The position numbers and the translations under genes are program-made. This document shows, piece after piece, positions 55,833 to 64,000 of a stretch of 64,000 nt of DNA (position 1 is its first letter; each line of letters starts with the position of its first letter). Below the pieces are notes generated by a model, which saw only the letters and a program-made list of their open reading frames with translations, was not told the DNA's origin and made no database searches. The stretch covers positions 6,453,001-6,517,000 of the forward strand of contig JAQISU010000163.1 in NCBI GenBank assembly GCA_029339505.1, given 5' to 3'. This DNA comes from Unio delphinus (taxonomy: Eukaryota; Mollusca; Bivalvia; Unionida; Unionidae).

Positions 55833-56504
55833 ATGTATAGAGATATGAATATAATTGATTTTTCAGCGACTAAAATAAGAGAACCAGTTAAGCATCATGC
55901 AGCGCTACCAAACTCTATCCGTGCAATTATAATCGGGCCATCTGGATCCGGCAAGACTCAATTGTTGCTCAATTTAATAATGAGATGGATGAAGTGGGAT
56001 AAGTTGCATTTAATTGCTCCTAGCGTAGATGATCAACGATGCTATGAAGTGTTAAAGGATTTTAACGAGAATGCATCAGAAATTAAAGGTGAGAATACCA
56101 TTGATTTTATAACTGATATTGACGAGGCGCCATCCGTGGATGACCTTGCTGGGAGTATTAACAATTTAGTCGTATACGACGATGTGATGTTAGACAATCA
56201 AAAAAACCCAGCTAGAATATTTTCCCGGGGGCGTCACAAAAACACTGATGTGATATATGTCACTCAACGCTACACTCAGATTCCAAAAGTGATCAGAGAT
56301 AACTGTAATATTCTTGCTGTGTTTAACGGCGTTGATACACATACGCTACGAAATATTTGGCAGACATGGTGTTCCGATATGGACTTCAATCAATTTAAAA
56401 ATTTCTTTAGTCATGCTCAGTCAACCCCGCATGGATTTGTAACAATAAATTTACATGATCCTCGGACACGATATCGTATCGGACTCGATCAAATATTTGG
56501 TTGA
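55833..56504 (+). CDS. Polinton genome-packaging ATPase (FtsK/HerA, A32-like)
   Basis: The protein has 223 residues (219 if Met5, at 55845, is the start). Walker A is GPSGSGKT at 35-42 and Walker B LVVYDDVM at 112-119. VTQRYTQIPKVIRDN (about 145-159) holds the sensor and arginine region of A32-like ATPases. It packages DNA into virions. The gene ends inside the right TIR (56482 onward), so its last codons are also present at the inner edge of the left TIR. Intact. Confidence 0.93.
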   Translation: MYRDMNIIDFSATKIREPVKHHAALPNSIRAIIIGPSGSGKTQLLLNLIMRWMKWDKLHLIAPSVDDQRCYEVLKDFNENASEIKGENTIDFITDIDEAPSVDDLAGSINNLVVYDDVMLDNQKNPARIFSRGRHKNTDVIYVTQRYTQIPKVIRDNCNILAVFNGVDTHTLRNIWQTWCSDMDFNQFKNFFSHAQSTPHGFVTINLHDPRTRYRIGLDQIFG

Positions 56505-56710
56505 AATCATTTATTATTTTTGTTAACCCAGAACTGAAATCACTAAGCAGCAGAGAGGGTGGATGACCACATCGTTGCGACCAAAATTGATTAAAAAATC
56601 GTAAAGTCTCCGTTTGCTAAATGGAGACTTATTTTTTTTGGTTAAAATAAGGTTTCGTAGGAAGCATTATTTCTGCTTGAAAACGTGGTCTGTTCACCCT
56701 CTCTGCTGCT
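56482..56710. repeat. Polinton right terminal inverted repeat (229 bp)
   Basis: Inverted copy of 41113-41341. The inner AGCAGCAG palindrome end is at 56546 and the terminus CTGCTGCT at 56703-56710. It contains the stop codon of the ATPase gene. Confidence 0.95.
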
Positions 56711-56715
56711 TGTTT
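56710..56715. repeat. Polinton target-site duplication, right copy
   Basis: TTGTTT, matching 41107-41112; the first T is shared with the TIR end. Confidence 0.75.
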
Positions 56716-57700
56716 CGTATAATTATCAGACACTGCCCCCTTCCAACAGTATGTCAAGGGTGCTTTTACGGCACCCACTGGATGTTCTTTTAATCCAAAC
56801 ACAGAATTCCACCACGTAGCTGTGAAACATGTGATGAAATTAATATGTAACTGGCTGACACCTCGTTGTTCACCAAACTGAACTTCATACATAGTTACGG
56901 TGCAACATTATTAGCCTCAGGGTCTATCATATACCTGTTGAAATCTGGTTAATCCTTACAAAACACGAAAATCACAAACAACACCAAACAAACTTATAAA
57001 TTTGTTAGGATATTACAAGATAATCACCTTTTAAATTTTTTGAACAAGAAGATTTACAACTTTAAACCAATTTTTCAGTACATTTATTTATCAGGCTTTT
57101 GTTTACTACTTGTATCAAGAATCAGCATTTTTAACATCATTTGGATCCATTCATTTATAAGATTTTCTATTGCTACTACGTATTCCTTATATTATGTGTG
57201 TTTATTCACAGCTGGTATAATTTACAATATTTAATCACTCTTTAATAATTCTAAATTGTCTGGATATTACAGAATAATTCATCTTAACACACCAAATCCA
57301 AAATCTGCACTTTTCTCTGCCATATGATGGAACTGGTCCAATGAATTTCAAACAAATATGTTGTCCAGTTTATCAAATAATTTAGACAAATATTTATTCA
57401 ATGCAAGCATATATTTTAACGTCCCTCTTGTACTGATATTTCTTAAAATGCTGCCATTGAACCTAAATGCGTAAACATTGTTCATCATTGTAGAAATGTA
57501 CTCACATTTTCAAAGTTATTTCGTCTAGAAAAAATAATTAGATATCCGCAACGTTTCGAAACGATTATAATATTGGCCTTCATTATGTCTTCTTTTAAGT
57601 ATCATAGCATCTTTCTTTTATCTGCCACACTGAATACATTGTAGCGATATGACTAAAAACGAAGTATACTAAAAGTATCGAGCTGGACCACCGCACGGAA
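56716..57700. other. Old diverged relative of the unit, right of the Polinton
   Basis: Continues the pre-insertion sequence: 56716-57530 aligns to about 2222-3140 of unit 1 and 57600-57660 to about 3390-3440, skipping the SINE at 3166. No gene. Confidence 0.7.
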
Positions 57701-57775
57701 AATCTTACGTTAATTATTTTTAAAATTTGTATTTGACTCTATATTTCAGACAAAAAAAGGGGAGGGGGGGGGGGA

Positions 57776-58178
57776 CCAAATACAAGCCGTATTTAGCCAA
57801 TCTGAGGCTTACAACGAAGTTGGTGAAAAATAGAGTCATAGATAGGAGCCTTATTTTGACATGGTCAGGCTAAAAAGTCTACGGGAAAATGTAATGTTAA
57901 AAAGCCGAACCACATTCAAAATTAAAAGCAGTCTTATTTTGACAACTGGAGGATTATACAAAATTATATTTGTGGATACCAAAATTAGTGCTATTTAATC
58001 AGTCTGAGACTCGCATCGAAGCTGGTGAAAAATAGCATCATAGACTGAAGACTGATGTTCGCCTAATCGAGCTATAACGTCTTAAGGAAAATATAATGTT
58101 AAAAAGCTGGACCACATGAAAAATTTAAATCAATTTTATTTTGGCAAATGATGCTTTAAAAAATTATATTTTGGACTA
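57776..58178. repeat. Two diverged ~200-bp tandem repeats
   Basis: 57776-57978 and 57979-58178 share 'gaagttggtgaaaaatag', 'aatgttaaaaagc(c/t)g', 'accacat' and 'aaattatatt..ggactacc' in the same order. Not found in the units; nature unknown. Confidence 0.75.
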
Positions 58179-58239
58179 CCAAATCAGGCAAAGTTTTACT
58201 TAAACTGCTCTAGACCGGCTTTTATAATTGTTAAGAAAT

Positions 58240-58515
58240 TCTTCAGCACACGGAGGTTTATCTGAAAATTGATGGTGTTTTTTTTTCTATTACGGTAATA
58301 GGTGTGCATCGATCGGTTAGCTTTTGTACCACAATCATGCAGATATGAATTTTACCGCGAACACCGACGCCACAGTTAATACAAGGGTGAGTATCCGCGT
58401 TGGGACTCTTTTTTAACAAATAGGTCTCAACACACCAATATTCTCTGAAACAACTCTTACCGCACCGCTCTTGTGGATCTTATAGTAACCACTGACATGC
58501 GGTTAATTTATACAT
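58240..58515 (-). pseudogene. Decayed Polinton zinc-protein remnant
   Basis: Read from ATG 58515 on the minus strand, it keeps the CQW start, the spaced cysteines and the phrase CINCGVGVRGKIHIC, matching the intact gene at 50203-50526. It has an early in-frame stop and loses the second CxxC. It is divergent from the remnant at 58628, the same arrangement as in the intact element. Confidence 0.7.
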
Positions 58516-58627
58516 GTTATATATTTACATTTAAATATATATTTAATTCATTTTTTTACTTTAATAATATATTTGCTCTAAAATAAGATAGTATCTGAAT
58601 TAATGATATGGTTAAATACATTTTAAA

Positions 58628-59240
58628 TGGTGTTATCGATAATGAGCCCAGCTGTGGTTCAAGACATGTTAAATCCACATAAAAATGCTAGACATCAAAT
58701 AGCTTAAGAACTTGACAAATAGTATCAATTAATTAAAACTAAAACTGAATGGCCACGATCAAATGTGAAGCTCGATGAATTATCCACGAGAATCGAAACT
58801 ATGAAAAACAACGCTGTGTGATGGCTCAATTACAAAAAAGTGGGTATGTAATCGAGGAAGGTTTTGGCGGTCTCGCTAAATATATTAATTTGGTTAACCG
58901 GTCAGGAAAATATAATCATTTTACGTTAACGATGTAATATAAATTACCAGCGAAATAATTCCAAGGGTGCTATTGAGTCAACCGACATTGAAGATGAACA
59001 TCCTCTACAACACTGATATGTATTTAGCAACTAATCCAACGAGAGAACATGTTGGCGATTTCAGATCAACATCGAAAATAGTAACTAGAAGTACTATTCT
59101 TGAAGACCTCGCAAAATAAATTTTCTATCCAAAGTTGTTGCGCAGTTCACTTCCCACGGATCGATGGGTTACAGATAGAATTAATTGCATCACGCTAACT
59201 CCACACGAATTTAAAATTACTAGAGGTGCATCATACAAAC
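58628..59240 (+). pseudogene. Putative decayed Polinton polymerase N-terminal remnant
   Basis: Plus-strand fragments start at ATG 58628 and include MVLSIMSPAVVQDML and, near 59130-59245, PTDRWVTDRINCITLTPHEF and KITRGASY, in frames broken by many stops. Its place opposite the zinc-protein remnant is where the intact element starts its polymerase. The protein fragments themselves do not obviously match the intact polymerase N-terminus, so this assignment is tentative. Confidence 0.4.
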
Positions 59241-59349
59241 CGCTGAAGATATATTTTTGTGGCGCCCACATTTCTTTTGGATGACGAAACTATTTTAGTT
59301 GCTGGAACAATTATGCAAAGACGTATTCATCTATTTTGATAGGGTCGAT

Positions 59350-61239
<1,890 letters not shown>

Positions 61240-61490
61240 AGATCGTCAGAGCGTCAGCCTCAGATGAGGTAGGTCGTGGGTTCGATTCCCGGCCGAGTCC
61301 TACCAAATAATAAAATTAATTGTATTGCCACTGCCTCGCTTGTCATTCAGCATTGAGATGTTAGTGTTAGGACTGATCGAACTTGTGTCAGGTCAATGTG
61401 ACTGGATGGAACTTAATGTATGTATCAGTGCTAGGCATAACTTTCAACATCCACACTGAAGACATCGTAGCGATATGACTGAACAATTAT
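61240..61490 (+). mobile_element. tRNA-derived SINE, diverged
   Basis: Box B near 61277-61291 (GTGGGTTCGATTCCC) and the body phrases 'tgtgtcaggtcaatgtgactgg' and 'gtagcgatatgact'. It corresponds to the SINE at 3166-3440, and the flank beyond it aligns to about 3440-3750. Confidence 0.7.
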
Positions 61491-61812
61491 TAAATATACC
61501 TCAAAAAAACAAATCAATCACACACGCGTTCTAAATAAGCAATACCTATTCACTAATTGCAACGCGTAAGCATATGCTATTATAAAACATTTGTATCATG
61601 CTAACAATTATATGATCAATGTCCGTAGCAATGCACGTTTTTCGAGTTCATAAATTGCATATTGAAATACAAATGATGATTAAGATTGAACTTCTGGTTC
61701 ATCAATATTTTCGGGAAAAATTCATACGAAAGATCATTTTTGAATTGAACTTTGCTAAGCACAGTAGCGCACATGGATTTCCTTATATTGACTATTTAAT
61801 ATGTATTACAAA

Positions 61813-62586
61813 TGTTACGTATATTTGATTTAAATAATTTATTTTTTTTGTCAGATTCAAATTTGACATCTTGGGTTTAAAATTCGTTAAATTGTGAGAT
61901 ATCTATTCTAGAGAATTCGGGTTGACCTATACTCTGCTTGTAAACAATGGATGTTAACCTCATTTCTGGCCTTGTTTCAAGGTGATAAACAGGCTTTAAA
62001 ATGATTGGTTGATTCCAAGGACATAGCTGGTTCTAGTGTGGTAAGTGCGTGACTTTGGGAGTGTGGGTTCTTTCTAAGAGTTTCTGGAAAATCACGTGAC
62101 TCCTTCCTGTTTACGTAAAACAGGCATTGAAATTATTGTTTGGGGAGAAAACAGTCAGTAGTTAGTCTGGATTTGAGAATACAAAGATGTGTGTTATTGT
62201 TTGAGTGTAAATTATTTCAATTCGTTTGGATCAAGAAGGAATGTATAGTGTTATTTATCTGGAAATTACTTGTGCTAATTTAAATTATCATACAGCTAAA
62301 ACTGACTTCATCACGTGACATCGTCGTCCATCTTGGATTACATCATCATGATTCGAACCGGGAACTATTAGGACATTTTATTATCAGGACTTTTGCAATT
62401 CCACTAGTGGATTATATTGTGAATTCTGTTTGGTTTTATTTTTGGACTTGATTCTCTAAAACCGTAAGTTTATTTATTTTCTTTTATGAAAATATTTGTA
62501 CTCAATAAATTGTTTGTTAAATTTTTACAAGCTTGTTAATTTCATTCTTTCTATGTTACCGTTTTTTCAAGCCTAAGCACGTAACA
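61813..62586. mobile_element. Probable solo LTR, about 774 bp
   Basis: An insertion relative to units 1 and 2: the flanks join there as 'gtacaaatatggagaag' (about 3691-3707). Its ends are TGTTACGT...ACGTAACA, the TG...CA form of LTRs. It has an AATAAA signal at about 62505-62510. ACAAA flanks both sides, as ACAAA before 61813 and as ACAAA at 62584-62588 overlapping the end, so the exact border is uncertain by a few bases. No internal retroviral genes are seen. Confidence 0.5.
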
Positions 62587-62928
62587 AAAATGTGGAGAAG
62601 TACAAACCGTCAAAAAGACATTTTAGCTGAATTAATGAATTAATATTTCATAAATATCAGACTATAATTTTTTTTCGCCGTCGGCGGTAAGATAAGCTGG
62701 AGTTCTCATATGTATCCACGTGGAAATATTTACCCCAAAAAACGATGACGGAAATTATAAACAAAGTAATTACAACGTAAATCATGGATATAAGAAATGA
62801 TAGCAATAATGATTGTCAGTAATCATATAATTATCGTTGTATTTGCTGTGTTTTTTTTACTTTTTTTTAAATATTTTAAAACTATTTTTCAAAATTTTGT
62901 CTCGGAGAACCACGACGATATCATTGAC
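62587..62928. other. Junction between unit relic and second Polinton
   Basis: The first 90 bp align to about 3697-3795 of unit 1. The rest is AT-rich with no counterpart in the unit. I could not find a TIR, so the left border of the second Polinton lies somewhere in this stretch. Confidence 0.4.
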
Positions 62929-63120
62929 CTATCTATGATAAATTATAATGTGGTGTTGTTGTAGTAGTTGTAGTTGCTGTTGTATCAGAAGGAAATCTTC
63001 ATTACCGTATTCATCAACGACGAGTTCAAAATTTTCCACGATTGTCCCCGCGAATGATTTTCTAATCGCGAAGTTGAGTGGTTATCGCTCATGGATAAAT
63101 ACTCGCGCGTGCTTGTACAT
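62929..63120 (-). pseudogene. Decayed copy of the 92-residue Polinton orphan gene
   Basis: From ATG 63120 on the minus strand, the translation aligns without gaps to the protein of 48957-49235 (shared MYxxAxVFIxxR, AIR, and E-x-G-x-E-x-F-x-L), interrupted by one TAA at codon 13 and ending early at TAG 62929-62931. Confidence 0.65.
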
Positions 63121-63211
63121 TATTGATAACAACGTTGTAGTTTTCAATTGTTGAACCTGGAAGACTTTACCTTGCGATGAAAATCTAACACGGAAATCTA
63201 TGTTGAAAATC

Positions 63212-64000
63212 TTAATATAGTACATCGAGGGTAACTTGCAATTTTTCATTTGATAAATCGATTAAGTCAAAACTCTGATCAACAAGTTTAAAGTTTAAGT
63301 TTGTTATCCAGCGGATACTGCATTCCAAATACACGGGGTTAATAGCGTTTTGTACGATTAAACTTCCTGGGGCTACTTGAGGGGAAAACGTATATAAGAT
63401 ATATCATTCAGCCGCATAAGTTGATGTTGATGTATCCGCGCTGTATCTTCCCACGACGATAGCACATACAAGATTTATCGCGATCACTGATGTTATATCA
63501 ACGGTGCTCGGGGATACATGTCGACCGGTTCCCTCGGAGGAATTATTGTATGTGAGATATTGTTGTTGGACAGGTGCATCATTGACTGGTTCTCCTAAAT
63601 CCCACACAGAGTATTTAAAAAAAATATTCATCGATGACATTATTGAGTGATTTTTTTTAAAACTCAGGAACATTATATCCAGAAAATTTATAATTTGGTA
63701 GTGTAGCGTCTGTTAATGAATATTTGTTTAGAAATTCTTGTTTGCTATCTACATCATATCTATTTTTAACTATTGCTTGAACCAATCTCTCGTTCACGTA
63801 TTCCATATCGGAAATAAGTTGATTTATCATCTCAATGTGTTTAATGATTGTATCGCGTGGACTAGTTATATCAGAGAGATGTTCTTGCATTTGTGTCGTA
63901 ATAGGGTTAATTATTTTTGTATATTCTTGGTTAATTCTCTTTAAACAAAACAGTATCATTCCACATAATTTCAATAGGAGTTCCATCGGAAACACCAAGG
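63212..64000 (-). pseudogene. Decayed Polinton terminal structural protein, cut by the window edge
   Basis: This is a relative of the gene at 41377-42726. Shared phrases are IEMINQLISDMEYV, GRHVSP...VIAINLVC, INPVYLEC and LVDQSFDLIDL. It carries an in-frame TGA at 63404-63406 and frame breaks near 63657-63673 and 63930. It ends at TAA 63212-63214. The N-terminal part continues beyond 64000. This marks a second Polinton at the right edge. Confidence 0.8.

Larger units (their letters stand above)
41113..56710. mobile_element. Polinton/Maverick element, 15.6 kb, complete with both TIRs
   Basis: A virus-like self-synthesising DNA transposon with 229-bp TIRs starting AG and ending CT, a 6-bp target duplication and the Polinton hallmark set: family B DNA polymerase, rve integrase, adenain-type protease, packaging ATPase and capsid proteins. 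The minus-strand block 41377-48875 carries virion genes. The right half carries replication, integration and packaging genes, in divergent and tail-to-tail pairs. It is inserted in an old relative of the 18.6-kb unit, with an empty equivalent at about 2205-2225 and 20853-20873. The major capsid and terminal structural genes each contain an in-frame stop. Confidence 0.95.

Overview
The window is animal genomic DNA, most likely from a bivalve mollusc. It is AT-rich and intron-bearing, full of long (TA)n and (TG)n microsatellites, tRNA-derived SINEs and a LINE remnant. The only host gene I can support is a small secreted 12-cysteine protein resembling the bivalve CvSI serine protease inhibitors. 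The species cannot be read from the sequence.

Positions 1-38930 are a head-to-tail array of a unit of about 18.6 kb. Unit 1 (1-18630, entered from the left edge) and unit 2 (18631-37231) are almost identical. Unit 3 (from 37232) stays near-identical only to about 38930, then becomes an old, diverged and rearranged relative that continues in pieces to about 62680. Each full unit holds the same parts in order: SINEs, a 5'-truncated LINE with RNase H, microsatellites, the three-exon CvSI-like gene, a tRNA-Leu-like SINE and a hAT-type MITE. The CvSI-like gene is open in unit 2 (29012-32420) but has a cysteine-to-stop change in unit 1 (TGA at 13690-13692).

A 15.6 kb Polinton/Maverick (virus-like DNA transposon) sits in the old unit relative at 41113-56710. 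It has 229-bp terminal inverted repeats, a TTGTTT target duplication and an empty paralogous site in units 1 and 2. Its left half is a minus-strand virion block: coiled-coil protein, two small core/minor-capsid-like proteins, major capsid protein, adenain-type protease, a repeat protein, a two-TM protein and a terminal structural protein. Its right half holds a homing endonuclease, a zinc protein, a family B DNA polymerase fused to an SF1 helicase, an HNH domain in a shifted frame, an integrase, a zinc-ribbon PLA2 and a packaging ATPase. The capsid and terminal structural genes each carry one in-frame stop, so the copy is recently inactivated at least as a virion maker, while replication, integration and packaging ORFs are open. 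The PolB-helicase fusion, the palindromic TIRs and an orphan 92-aa protein that recurs in a second element are the most unusual parts.

Positions 57700-64000 hold more decayed Polinton pieces: a zinc-protein remnant divergent from a putative polymerase remnant (58240-59240), and the left part of another element (62929-64000) that runs off the window. Host-unit relics, a SINE and a probable solo LTR (61813-62586) lie between them.
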